From positions 1 to 43,322 of the forward strand of contig RGUK01000004.1 in the NCBI GenBank assembly GCA_010027825.1: 43,322 nucleotides of DNA. The letters run 5' to 3'. Made by a program: the position numbers and the translations under genes. The notes under the pieces were generated by a model. It ran no database searches and had not been told where the DNA came from. It was given only the letters and a program-made list of their open reading frames with translations. This stretch comes from a bacterium. Lineage in GTDB: Bacteria > Dependentiae > Babeliae > Babeliales > RVW-14. Positions within the stretch are counted from its first letter, which is position 1; each line of letters opens with the position of its first letter. Positions 14,788 to 23,300 of the stretch are shown in pieces.

Positions 14788-15274
14788 TAAGGCCGTTCCT
14801 ACTCTTGATGATCTGCACACCCCGGCGGTACAGCTCACTTAGATTATACGCGATCGTCTCCAGCGGGCGGCGCGGAAGAAAATCGCGCGGCTCGCCGGAC
14901 TCCAGCGCAAGCCAGCCCATAGAGCCGGTCCACGTGACGTACCGTCCGTCTGCGAAAGCGAGCGTGGCGGAGCAGTCACCTTGTATGTCTTCGATGGGTA
15001 GGTCCAGCTCCTGCCGTGTTTGCCGCAGCATCTCGCCGATCATGAGCCGCTGTTCACCGGACAAGAAGTTTAGATTCTCAAGCATGTCGGCAAGGAGCAG
15101 GTAAAATACCGCCTCCGTGTCGACAACCATGGCCGGGTTATACGTCCACTGGCGCTTTAAAACGGTCGTGAAAACGTTGCGAATTTGCAACTTGCTTATT
15201 TTTACGACGCGCACTACCATATCGAGCGTCGGGTTTATTTCTTCACTGGAGGTATTTATGTCTGTTTCCATCAT
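14711..15274 (-). CDS. Hypothetical protein, 187 residues
   Basis: ATG 15274 (MMETDINTSSEEINPTLDMV) has AAGG six bases upstream. The first 70 residues of the longer frame (to 15481) are antisense to the plus-strand gene and are discarded. The core is helical (AVFYLLLADMLENLNFLSGE, QRLMIGEMLRQTRQELDLPI) with a beta segment (DGRYVTWTGSMGWLALESGE). The last 25 residues lie under the start of the next gene and look like read-through. It starts divergently, overlapping the plus-strand gene start by 17 bases. Confidence 0.6.
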   Translation of the reverse strand: MMETDINTSSEEINPTLDMVVRVVKISKLQIRNVFTTVLKRQWTYNPAMVVDTEAVFYLLLADMLENLNFLSGEQRLMIGEMLRQTRQELDLPIEDIQGDCSATLAFADGRYVTWTGSMGWLALESGEPRDFLPRRPLETIAYNLSELYRRGVQIIKSRNGLNVDNSAGSLEKQGDVCERPTDSVSG

Positions 15275-15536
15275 CGACAACCTTTCTAATATCACGCAAG
15301 GACGAGCTGAGTTTGTCGTCAGCGGTGATGGTATCGAGGAACTGCTGTCGTCTGCAACCGCGAACGCTGTGCTGCAGAAAGCAGCCGAGGCTGGCTTGCA
15401 CCGGCCGGGCGTTTCTAGTGCCAGCGGCCCGTACCCGGTTGACGGCGAGGGCAAGACCGACGACGAACTGCTCATGGGCAAGCGCGGCCCTGTTGCGGGC
15501 TACCGCCGAGATTTTGTTATCTTGGCGTCGCTCTGA
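15258..15536 (+). CDS. Hypothetical protein, 92 residues, plus-strand island
   Basis: ATG 15258 follows GGAGG at 15248-15252 with good spacing, so translation from here is credible although both flanking genes are minus strand. The N-terminus (MSVSIIDNLSNITQGRAEFV) and middle (GIEELLSSATANAVLQKAAE) are helical; the C-terminus is Gly/Pro-rich (KRGPVAGYRRDFVIL). It starts divergently with a 17-base overlap and ends in TGA directly adjoining the TCA (antisense stop) of the next minus gene, making TGATCA. Unknown function. Confidence 0.65.
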   Translation: MSVSIIDNLSNITQGRAEFVVSGDGIEELLSSATANAVLQKAAEAGLHRPGVSSASGPYPVDGEGKTDDELLMGKRGPVAGYRRDFVILASL

Positions 15537-15896
15537 TCAGGCGTCGTCTGCCCGGTCCACGACGATCATCTTGCCGGGCTGACCAAACATAAACGGGACA
15601 ACGGCGAAGCACACCGGTGTGCGGCAGTCGACGTCTAGGCGCTTGGCGCACGCATAGCCGGTGCGGAAGCTTATGTTTTTTGCTGCCGCGATCGCTGCCT
15701 CCTTGGTTCCAAACAAACCGACAGGCACGTCATCCATGGTGTGGCGCCAAACGACGAGATAGCCGTGCAGACCGCCGGCGATCGTCTCGCGTGAATAGCT
15801 CCACGTCTTCTTTTGTGCTGTTGTCTTTCTACCCGAGGCGCGCGGAGCGCGCCTCTTCTTTTGTGTTTTTGATACTTTCAATGTCAAAGTGGTCAT
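15537..15896 (-). CDS. Hypothetical basic protein, 119 residues
   Basis: The N-terminus is Lys/Arg-rich (KTQKKRRAPRASGRKTTAQK), followed by a compact aromatic domain (LHGYLVVWRHTMDDVPVGLF, GTKEAAIAAAKNISFRTG) with two Cys. Possibly nucleic-acid-associated because of the basic tail. Ends directly against the plus-strand gene. No family recognised. Confidence 0.6.
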   Translation of the reverse strand: MTTLTLKVSKTQKKRRAPRASGRKTTAQKKTWSYSRETIAGGLHGYLVVWRHTMDDVPVGLFGTKEAAIAAAKNISFRTGYACAKRLDVDCRTPVCFAVVPFMFGQPGKMIVVDRADDA

Positions 15897-15901
15897 TCCT
15901 C

Positions 15902-16471
15902 TTAGGGGAGCGGATTGTTCTCTGTTGGTTCTGCTGATGTGTCATCGGCGTCTGTGTCGACCACAATTTTTGTACGGCCATTGCTGAAATAGCGCGAACC
16001 GTAACTGGTAAAAATTTCATCTCCGGCGGCTATGTCTTTTTGCGCGATAAGATCTGCTACGTTTGCCGGCCAGTTAAAACTCCAGTTGGCGTTTGGCGAG
16101 TCTTGGTGGTTGTATAGCATTCCGTACCCAAGCACCATGTACATGTGGCTTCCGTGCCGTTTGCACTCCTCGCAGGGACACGAACTGTTTGTATACAGGT
16201 AATTAAATAACTGCGGGTCTTTGTGATACTTTGTGCGAAACGCCAGCTGAATCATCGGACACCGCTCGACCAGCTCGCCTTTTTTGATATCGTTTGTCGC
16301 AAAAACACCGCGACCGTGTACGCCGGAATAACCAAGCTCAATTTTTGTCGGTCGAAACAACGGTACCCGCTCTGGTTCTGTTTTTTCTACCGAGACTTCT
16401 TTTTCGGTGGCTTCGGTTTCGGGCGCGTTTTGGATTTTTTCGGCGGGTCCTTCTGTCTTGTCTTCCGACAT
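15902..16471 (-). CDS. SET-domain protein (lysine methyltransferase-like)
   Basis: 189 residues. After an acidic, Glu/Thr-rich N-terminal 40 residues, a SET domain is visible: GYSGVHGRGVFATNDIKKGE (GRGVF at 53-57), then GMLYNHQDSPNANW with the NHxxxPN signature at 121-127, and AAGDEIFTSYG with the catalytic Tyr157. Between them sits a Cys-rich insert (SCPCEECKRHG), perhaps zinc-binding. SET enzymes use S-adenosylmethionine to methylate lysines; the substrate here is unknown. The catalytic signatures are intact. Confidence 0.85.
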   Translation of the reverse strand: MSEDKTEGPAEKIQNAPETEATEKEVSVEKTEPERVPLFRPTKIELGYSGVHGRGVFATNDIKKGELVERCPMIQLAFRTKYHKDPQLFNYLYTNSSCPCEECKRHGSHMYMVLGYGMLYNHQDSPNANWSFNWPANVADLIAQKDIAAGDEIFTSYGSRYFSNGRTKIVVDTDADDTSAEPTENNPLP

Positions 16472-16491
16472 GTCATTACCTCGTGTGTGAG

Positions 16492-16965
16492 TTATTCTTC
16501 GGGGCCAAATTTATCGATGTGGGCAAGTCTAGCGCAATAAAATTCTGCGACAAGACCAGCCACGTGCTCAAAACGTTTCACTATGTCAGGAAGAACCTGC
16601 TCGTTGAATACGCGCACAATGACGCGGCGAAATTTGGCTATCGCTTCTTTTGTGTAACCCTCTTCTCGCGCTTTTTCGGCGGCTTTGCGAATATCCGCGT
16701 TGCCGTCAAACTGCAATTGAAGATAAGCCGGGTTTACAAACTCAATTATGTGTCCGTACACTTGCCTGACTTCGTAGGCGCAGGGCACGTCAAATACGCC
16801 GGCGCCGGGCCATCGCTCGCCGTCTACTTCGTCCTCTGACAGGTATCGCAGCTTTCCCAGCGTCCAACCGAATGCCGCTGCGTCATCATTCGGTTCAGCC
16901 ATGGTAAAGGCTGGTTTTGGCGCTGGCGGTTTTTTGTCGAGTTTTACTTTGCTTTTACGCGCCAT
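16492..16965 (-). CDS. Hypothetical protein, 157 residues
   Basis: The N-terminus is basic and Pro-rich (MARKSKVKLDKKPPAPKPAF), then an aromatic region (DGERWPGAGVFDVPCAYEVR) and a long helical C-terminus (KEAIAKFRRVIVRVFNEQVL). No cysteine ligand set or catalytic motif. Unknown family. Its start lies just downstream of a long inverted repeat (17001-17075), so that element may lie in its leader. Confidence 0.6.
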   Translation of the reverse strand: MARKSKVKLDKKPPAPKPAFTMAEPNDDAAAFGWTLGKLRYLSEDEVDGERWPGAGVFDVPCAYEVRQVYGHIIEFVNPAYLQLQFDGNADIRKAAEKAREEGYTKEAIAKFRRVIVRVFNEQVLPDIVKRFEHVAGLVAEFYCARLAHIDKFGPEE

Positions 16966-17000
16966 GATTCACAATAGCTAAGGAAAATTGGGACAGTTTT

Positions 17001-17075
17001 GTTCTGACCGTGTAGCCGGGAGTCACATCAGCCGCCATAAGACGATTAGATGTGTCCCGACTACACAGTCAGAAC
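17001..17075. repeat. Long near-perfect inverted repeat between genes
   Basis: Arms 17001-17029 and 17049-17075 are complementary over about 27 positions with few mismatches and one short bulge, enclosing a 19-base loop. No run of T follows on either strand, so it is not a standard intrinsic terminator. On the minus strand it lies between the genes ending at 17086 and starting at 16965, where it could act as a processing site, mRNA-stability hairpin or protein-binding site. Confidence 0.75.
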
Positions 17076-17085
17076 ACGCCGGCGA

Positions 17086-17460
17086 TCAGTCGCCAGCGGT
17101 GCAAGCAAGGTACGCATGATAGCGTGCTATTTCCTCAATGTTAGGATCGATCTCTTTAAACACCGGCTCATCCTCCATAGTAGCCAGCTCACCTCGAAAC
17201 ATCGCGGTTGTATATTCGTGATACAGCCGTGCCATATCTCCGCGAAGTTTCTTCTTGGTGAATTTAAGCACGCGTGCCTTCAGAAAGGCGGCGCGTTCCC
17301 AGAAGTTCGGTAGCTCATCCAGCGTGTCCCGAAACTTCTCTGCAGTTTTCTCAAAAAGTTTATGCGCCCGATCAGGAACAATCTGAAACTCAGGCGCTGT
17401 CTTCTTGCATCGAGAGGTGACTGCAAGGCGGATTTTCTCCGCCGGGGGCGAAAGAAGCAT
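17086..17460 (-). CDS. Hypothetical protein, 124 residues
   Basis: ATG 17460 follows GGAGTTAACGC, a good site. Helical throughout with many charged residues (DRAHKLFEKTAEKFRDTLDE, RARVLKFTKKKLRGDM-type segments) and an acidic stretch (MEDEPVFKEIDPNIEEI). Possibly a small structural or nucleoprotein-binding protein. Unknown family. Confidence 0.6.
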   Translation of the reverse strand: MLLSPPAEKIRLAVTSRCKKTAPEFQIVPDRAHKLFEKTAEKFRDTLDELPNFWERAAFLKARVLKFTKKKLRGDMARLYHEYTTAMFRGELATMEDEPVFKEIDPNIEEIARYHAYLACTAGD

Positions 17461-17524
17461 GCGTTAACTCCGTTGTAACGCGGTCGAGAAGGGCCGCTAA
17501 TACGATATAGCAGCGACAATAAAT

Positions 17525-17761
17525 ATGCCGCGTTTTTGGCAAAAATTTAGCCGCTATTCGGAGTTCGCGAATTGCGAAAGTGCCTGTCATTGCAGGACTT
17601 ACGGCGCAATAAGTCATGTTCTGGAAAATGGAAAATGCAACCGCCGCCGCGCGCTGCCTGAGAGCCTGAAGCCCGCGGGTCACGTGGTACGTGACCCTTC
17701 AGCAGTCGCAGGACGGCGGAAGATCGTAACCTACGCGTGGCAGGTGCGGCTAGAAGGTTAG
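17525..17761 (+). CDS. Possible plus-strand small protein (or structured RNA)
   Basis: A 78-codon frame from ATG 17525 (MPRFWQKFSRYSEFANCESA) to TAG 17761, convergent with and overlapping the minus-strand gene by 12 bases. No clear ribosome-binding site. The sequence is Cys/Arg-rich with no recognised domain. The same DNA is full of hairpins, so it may be a structured RNA rather than a gene; the frame is open by chance in that case. Confidence 0.3.
   Translation: MPRFWQKFSRYSEFANCESACHCRTYGAISHVLENGKCNRRRALPESLKPAGHVVRDPSAVAGRRKIVTYAWQVRLEG
17526..17719. other. Hairpin-rich non-coding stretch, possible structured RNA
   Basis: Successive inverted repeats: 17526-29/17538-41 (TGCC/GGCA); 17564-68/17574-78 (TTCGC/GCGAA); 17583-86/17593-96 (CCTG/CAGG); 17596-601/17610-15 (GACTTA/TAAGTC); a strong 8-bp stem GGGTCACG/CGTGACCC at 17677-17697 extended by CTGAA/TTCAG; and a possible outer pairing of CCGCCG (17641-46) with CGGCGG (17714-19). 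Strand unknown. It fills the 289-base gap between two minus-strand genes. Confidence 0.3.
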
Positions 17762-18055
17762 CTGGACAACTTGGCCACCGGCGTTCACATAGATGACACG
17801 CACTTTTTTAGCGTCCAGCAGCGATTTGAGCTGTGTCTTTTTTTCGCTACTCATACCGGCAAGGCACGATTTAATCTGCGCCATTGCGTTACGGCGCCTT
17901 TCTTGGCGTTTGTGGGCACACGCGCTGCAGCCGCCAGACTCATTACTTTTGAGGATTTCTCTCTTGTTGTAAAAACACGGGATCGATTCGGAGTACGTAG
18001 GGTCGTTCAGTAATGATATTATTGTGCTGTCTTCTAGCACTACCATGTCGCGCAT
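17750..18055 (-). CDS. Small Cys-containing protein, 101 residues
   Basis: The frame continues to 18226, but ATG 18055 (MRDMVVLEDSTIISLLNDPT) has a GTGAGGTCTAT site and just clears the upstream gene. A Cys pair in a basic context (GGCSACAHKRQERRRNAMAQ) is followed by a helical segment (SCLAGMSSEKKTQLKSLLDA) and a short beta end. The CSAC-basic pattern recurs in phage genes next to tail fibres, in my memory, without a known role. Confidence 0.6.
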   Translation of the reverse strand: MRDMVVLEDSTIISLLNDPTYSESIPCFYNKREILKSNESGGCSACAHKRQERRRNAMAQIKSCLAGMSSEKKTQLKSLLDAKKVRVIYVNAGGQVVQLTF

Positions 18056-18062
18056 ATAGACC

Positions 18063-18593
18063 TCACGGGGACGGCGCTTGTTCGGGCGGCGTTCCAATCC
18101 ACAGTTCGCCGGCCGGGAGCAGGGTGTCTGCGACATCCAAAGTGGACTTGAGCCGCTGCACGTCGTCAATAACTTCTTCAATAAACGCTTTGACTTCTGC
18201 GCGCGAGCGAAGCAGCACGTCGACATAATCTAACCGAAACCATGCCGGGCGGTAATTTGGGATCGGGTCGTCTTCTGGGTACTCTTCGAGGTCTGTCGGC
18301 GAGCAGACGTGATCAAATGCGCCTACTCGTTCGTTTGCGCCGGGTTTGAGCGGCAGCATTTGGTAGGCAAAGATCTTTGTCGGCATCTGTGTCGCGTTAC
18401 TAGCTGTGATTCGCACCCGGATGCCGTCTGTTGTCTCGTAGTTATATCTGCTGACCTGCCACGTTAATTTGACGTTACGCTCGCTTCCGGTCGGTGGCGG
18501 CGGGTCTATTTCAGGAATGTAGAAATTCAACCCCAGCGTGTCCGGCAGCTGAATTGGTTCTTCTTGTGGGCCCTGTGAGCAGCAATCTGTCAT
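18063..18593 (-). CDS. Hypothetical virion-associated protein, 176 residues
   Basis: Starts MTDCCSQGPQEEPIQLPDTL. The middle is beta-rich with aromatics (VKLTWQVSRYNYETTDGIRV), the C-terminus a long charged helix (DDVQRLKSTLDVADTLLPAG). Pro-rich linkers (DPPPPTGSER). It lies at the start of the adsorption-protein block, with a one-base gap to the Ig-like gene; a structural role is inferred from that position only. Confidence 0.6.
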   Translation of the reverse strand: MTDCCSQGPQEEPIQLPDTLGLNFYIPEIDPPPPTGSERNVKLTWQVSRYNYETTDGIRVRITASNATQMPTKIFAYQMLPLKPGANERVGAFDHVCSPTDLEEYPEDDPIPNYRPAWFRLDYVDVLLRSRAEVKAFIEEVIDDVQRLKSTLDVADTLLPAGELWIGTPPEQAPSP

Positions 18594-18594
18594 G

Positions 18595-18873
18595 TTATTC
18601 TTGCTCCGGTAATACGATAGCTGTGATGTTTACTGGTCCAGGCGTTGTCGATCGCACATAAGCGAGCGCTAAACCTTCATTGTCGGTCGGACCGGGTTGT
18701 GTGATCTGCGCTGTTTCAACATCAGCAGAAATTTCAACTTGTCGTCCGGGTACTGGGCGGTCGCAGTCATCGCGTAAACGGATTTTGACGACGGCTGCTT
18801 TTGTGCCGTTTGCCAGTACTTGCGGTTTTGACCCGTACAAGATTTTGGAGTTTTGCGGACTAACGTAGCTCAT
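18595..18873 (-). CDS. Ig-like (Big_1-type) domain protein
   Basis: ATG 18873 (MSYVSPQNSKILYGSKPQVL) overlaps the upstream stop as ATGA, giving 92 residues. The sequence is one bacterial Ig-like domain of the invasin type: AAVVKIRLRDDCDRPVPGRQ, VEISADVETAQITQPGPTDN, then EGLALAYVRSTTPGPVNITA. Such domains stud phage tail and capsid surfaces and bind carbohydrates weakly. It is the smallest member of the adsorption block. Confidence 0.7.
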   Translation of the reverse strand: MSYVSPQNSKILYGSKPQVLANGTKAAVVKIRLRDDCDRPVPGRQVEISADVETAQITQPGPTDNEGLALAYVRSTTPGPVNITAIVLPEQE

Positions 18874-19226
18874 GGAAACACATACCGTGCGGGCGTCGAT
18901 GAATTTGGCGGTACGTAATAGATTGTAACTTTTGTGTTTGCGATGTCGTCTGCTTTTGCGACATATCGCACAAATTGATGCACGATTTCCGGGTTCGTTG
19001 TTTTGGCTTCTTCTAGCGTGTTGATAAACGTTGATATACATTTGAACAGCAGATTTGTATCAGCGCGGCACCGGCAACCTTGTTTTTTTGCCGACTCTTC
19101 AAACGCCGCGCGGCACGCATCCATTGATTCTTTTACCGATATCAGCTGCGGATTTTTTTCAAAAAAATCGGGTTGCGCCACCATGTGCATGATGTTGTCG
19201 CGCGAAATAGAAACCATGCGTGTCAT
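18870..19226 (-). CDS. Hypothetical protein, 118 residues
   Basis: ATG 19226 follows GGAAGAAAAAAAA. The first two-thirds are helical with a CRCR pair (KQGCRCRADTNLLFKCISTF); the end is beta-prone (TKVTIYYVPPNSSTPARYVF). It follows the collagen-like gene by 54 bases and may be a chaperone or small structural protein. Unknown. Confidence 0.6.
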   Translation of the reverse strand: MTRMVSISRDNIMHMVAQPDFFEKNPQLISVKESMDACRAAFEESAKKQGCRCRADTNLLFKCISTFINTLEEAKTTNPEIVHQFVRYVAKADDIANTKVTIYYVPPNSSTPARYVFP

Positions 19227-19280
19227 TTTTTTTTCTTCCGTTGCCGTTTGGTCGTATTCTAATCGGTCTGAAAAAAAATG

Positions 19281-20318
19281 CTACGACACTGATGTAGCTG
19301 CGTTTTTAATTGCTGCGCGAAGTTGTGCGTTTGTTGCAATTTCAACTAGTAGCTGCGCGAGCGTTAATTCACCAGACGGACCAGTTGGACCTGTCGGGCC
19401 CATGTTTCCGCACGGACCGGTAGCGCCGGCTGGCCCGATCGCGCCAGTTACACCAGTTGCGCCGGTCGGTCCTGTTATACCGATGGGCCCTGTAACGCCG
19501 GTCTGTCCCTTCGGTCCGGTAGATCCGGTGTCGCCTTTTAAACCTCTATTACCTTGCGGGCCGGTAGCTCCTTGCGCGCCCTGCGGTCCTTGCGTGCCTT
19601 GCGGTCCTTGCGGGCCCATCAAACCCTGCGCGCCCATCAAACCCTGTAAACCACGCAGACCCTGTAAACCCTGATCACCTTTCGGGCCCGTGGCTCCGCG
19701 AGCGCCAGATGGCCCTGTTGAGCCGGTAGGCCCTGATGCTCCGGTTGGGCCTGTTTGGCCTTTGGCGCCTGTCGGGCCCGTGACGCCGGTTTGGCCTTTC
19801 ATGCCTGTAGCGCCGGTATCACCTTTAAAGCCGCGCAGACCGGTGGCGCCTGTGGGCCCCGTATGGCCGGTCGGGCCAGATGCGCCTGTCGGGCCGGTCT
19901 GCCCTTTAATTCCTGTTGGCCCAGAAGGCCCTGTTGGGCCTGTAGGGCCTGTTTGACCTTTAGGGCCGCTAGGACCCGTTAAACCAGTTGCGCCGGTCTG
20001 TCCGGTGGGCCCAGAGGGCCCTACTGGGCCTGTAAGCCCGGTTTGACCTCTAAGCCCGGTCTGGCCCGTTGCGCCGACTGGGCCTGCCGGGCCGGTAGAG
20101 CCTCTGTCTCCTTTGTCGCCTTTGTCTCCCTTAAGTCCCTGCGGACCGACGGGACCTCTTGGGCCTTGCGGGCCAACAGGGCCTGCGGGGCCCGCAGGAC
20201 CCTCCGGGCCAGCCGGGCCGGGCGGGCATACGCCACAATCACCGCTGCCAACGGCTAATACTGGGCCGGCGTATGGCTCCATTTGAATTTCGTCGTTATT
20301 TTTTTGTTCGTCGGCCAT
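19281..20318 (-). CDS. Collagen-like fibre protein
   Basis: 345 residues. After a short N-terminus ([20 protein letters not shown]), a long Gly-x-Tyr repeat (about residues 30-310) reads [40 protein letters not shown] and similar, with Thr and Pro at Y positions. It ends in a helical segment ([20 protein letters not shown]) that probably seeds trimer assembly. Gly-x-Tyr repeats form triple helices and make stiff rods, here likely a tail or capsid fibre. The neighbouring 1601-residue protein shares both the repeat and a similar C-terminus ([13 protein letters not shown]). Confidence 0.85.
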   Translation of the reverse strand: MADEQKNNDEIQMEPYAGPVLAVGSGDCGVCPPGPAGPEGPAGPAGPVGPQGPRGPVGPQGLKGDKGDKGDRGSTGPAGPVGATGQTGLRGQTGLTGPVGPSGPTGQTGATGLTGPSGPKGQTGPTGPTGPSGPTGIKGQTGPTGASGPTGHTGPTGATGLRGFKGDTGATGMKGQTGVTGPTGAKGQTGPTGASGPTGSTGPSGARGATGPKGDQGLQGLRGLQGLMGAQGLMGPQGPQGTQGPQGAQGATGPQGNRGLKGDTGSTGPKGQTGVTGPIGITGPTGATGVTGAIGPAGATGPCGNMGPTGPTGPSGELTLAQLLVEIATNAQLRAAIKNAATSVS

Positions 20319-20321
20319 GGT

Positions 20322-23300
20322 TTAGTTATTTATTGCGGCGCGGAGGGCGTTGCGTAAGCCGCTGTTAGTGTTGAGTTGATTAATGAACTCGTTTAAAAAC
20401 GCTGCCGTTTTCACAAGCTCTGCGGGGTTGATTACAATCGCGCCATTAATTTCTGTGTTTGTGGCTGTAATGGTGCCCGAGCCAAGCGTGTTTGGCGTAA
20501 ATTGAATTATACCGCCGGCGGGTATAACTCCTGTCGCGCCGACAGGGCCTGCTGGCCCGGTTGCGCCGGTATTACCGCACGGACCTGTTGCGCCGCTGGG
20601 GCCCGTTGCGCCTGTAATACCCGTGGGTCCTGTTACGCCAGTTGCGCCTGTTATGCCTTGTAACCCAGTTGGACCACGCGGACCTGTTGGACCGGCTAAA
20701 CCGCGTAAACCGCTAATACCAGTCGCGCCCTTCGCGCCGGTAGCGCCAGCGACGCCAGTCGGGCCCGTAACGCCAGTTTGCCCACGTGGTCCTGTTGCGC
20801 CGGCAACACCTGTTGCGCCGGTGGGTCCGCTGGGGCCGGTGATACCGGTTGGGCCGAGCGGGCCTGTTTGCCCGCGTACACCAGACGGCCCTGTCGGTCC
20901 TGCTTCGCCGCGAGGGCCCGTCGAACCGCGTTGACCAGCTACACCCGTAGCGCCCGGAAGACCTGTTACGCCGGTTTGACCGCGCGGACCGGTAGCGCCT
21001 ACTACACCAGTTGGACCGGTGGCGCCGGCCATGCCGGTTGGTCCCGACGCTCCAGTTGGACCTGTTTGACCTTTGACGCCTGTAGCGCCGGTCTGACCTG
21101 TTGGACCGGTCGGGCCCGTTTGCCCGCGAGCACCCGACGGGCCAGTTAAACCCGTAACGCCGGTTTGCCCGCGCGGGCCAGACATACCCGTCGAACCCTT
21201 TTCGCCTGTGTCGCCTTTGTCTCCCTTCAGCCCGCGTTGGCCTGTTAAACCAATTGGACCCTGTGGACCTGTAACACCAATAGGTCCACGCGCGCCGACA
21301 GGGCCAGTTACGCCGGTTACACCAGTGTCGCCTTTGTCGCCTTTATCGCCCGTGTTACCTTTCTCGCCACGGTCGCCTTGATCTCCTTTATCTCCTTTGC
21401 AACCTTGCGGCCCTGTTGCCCCTGTTTGGCCAATTACACCTTGCGGACCAATAATACTTACACCAGTAGCGCCCACCGGCCCGGCCACGCCGGTCATGCC
21501 GGTTACACCCTTTTCGCCCCTTTCGCCGCGCTCTCCTTTTTCGCCGGGCACGCCATCGCCGCCGGCAGGACCCGCCGGGCCCATGAGGCCGGGCACTCCC
21601 GGGAAACCCTGCAGACCGCGCGGACCAGTAGCGCCCGGATCGCCCTTGTCGCCCTTATCGCCTTTAGGCCCCTGCGGACCGGGTACACCGCCACCGCCGC
21701 CACCTGTCGGGCAGTCTGTAGCGTTTAGGTTTATTTCTCCGCTTATTTGGTTGCCTTGAATTTTGAGAAATCCATTCCCAACTGTCGTGCCGCCGGCTCG
21801 GACGGTTATGTCGCCTGCCGTTAACGCATTAACCTCCAAACTGCCATTAATAATGTAGTAACAAATACCAGACGCAGTATTCGATATGACCTCGATTTTT
21901 GCGCTTTTAATTGGCGTATAACTGTCGCCGTACGACGCACCCCCGCCCGACACAGAAAAGGACCCACCCTGTATTACCGGACAATCCGTCAGCGCCCTGA
22001 CAGAGACGTAAGACGCGATTGAATACGAGCACTCATCAAGCTGCGAAATAACAGTTTGAATTTTATTCGGTAGATTTGGTCCAGACGCAACCCCACCACC
22101 ACTGCTCGAAATTCGCGTTACGCACGGTTTAGGAATTTGAAGATCGAGGAACAGTTCGATTGCGCACGAGTCGCCCGAACTGGATACGCCGCCAGTGAAT
22201 GAACCACTCGGGCTTGACGAGGCCGAGACTGTTTGCAAATTTAAAACGGCGCTAACAGTCGGGCACGGCGGTCGCGGAATTTTAACGTAAAGATCAAACG
22301 TGATATCAAAGTTACACTGCGGCGGAGAATTTGATCCGCTATTAATCTGATGGTTTGGTGTAACTTGAAATATGAGATTTGACTCAGGGCAGTCGTACCC
22401 GACGCAAATATTGCTGTTCGTTGTGATAATCGGACACGGCGGCCGCGGGTAGTCAATATCTACGTTGATATCAAAAATGTAAGTGCATGACCCCGGATCA
22501 TTGCATGACGGAGGACTTTCTATTTTGATAACTTGGAATGACGACGGACCGCGCGGGCTGGGTGCGTCTGAATAATGCCCCGAGGCTGTACCCAGAATGC
22601 TGATCTCGGGGCACTTCGGGCGCGGAATTGGAACGAGTATTTCCAGCTCGATTTCAAAATCGCATGTTTCTGGCTGATCGCAACCGCTGGCTGGCGTCGT
22701 AGTTTTTGTGATAGAAAATTTTGACGAGCCGGATACGCACGATGAACCCGCAAAACCTGTTTTTACGTTAAACGATTTAGACGTAAGAGAGATACACGGC
22801 GGCGCGGGAATTGGAACAACGATCTCTAACTCAACGTCAAAAGCACATTGCGTAGGGTTGTCGCAGTCGCCGGGCGTTATCGTCGGCGTAATCTCAAACC
22901 TATTTTCCTTACCAGCAACGCAATAAGAGTCTGAATATCCGCTGTTAACCTCAAACGTTTTGATGTTTATTTCGGGGCATGGTGGCTGCGGTATCGGTAT
23001 GACCAGATTGAGATCAAAATCAAAATCACACGTGTCAGGCGTGTTGCAACTGCCGGGCGTTACAGTCGATGTAATTTTGAAAGTAGATTCTTCAGACAAC
23101 GAACACGTCTGATTTAATAACACTGTTTTTACAGACAGTGTTGGCGCGTTTAATGTCGGGCACGGAGTGCGCGGGATTGGTACGGCGATCTCTAGATTGA
23201 AATCAAACTCACACTTGTCCGGTGTGTTGCAGTCGCCCGGGGTAATTTTTGTGGTGATTTCAAACAAATTCTCCCCAATACAATCATCGCCGCCGTCACT

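Noticed and set aside
17390..17683. 97-codon minus-strand frame
   Set aside because: It overlaps the well-started gene at 17086-17460 and lies in the hairpin-rich gap; no ribosome-binding site.
19227..19280. Possible terminator after the collagen-like gene
   Set aside because: The 54-base gap has A- and T-tracts but no convincing stem; it more likely holds the leader or spacer between genes.
19003..20982. Long Pro/Gly/Val-rich plus-strand frames over the collagen-like genes
   Set aside because: Antisense translation of Gly-x-Tyr codons gives Gly-Pro-Val-type repeats; they mirror the minus-strand collagen frames and have no start signals.
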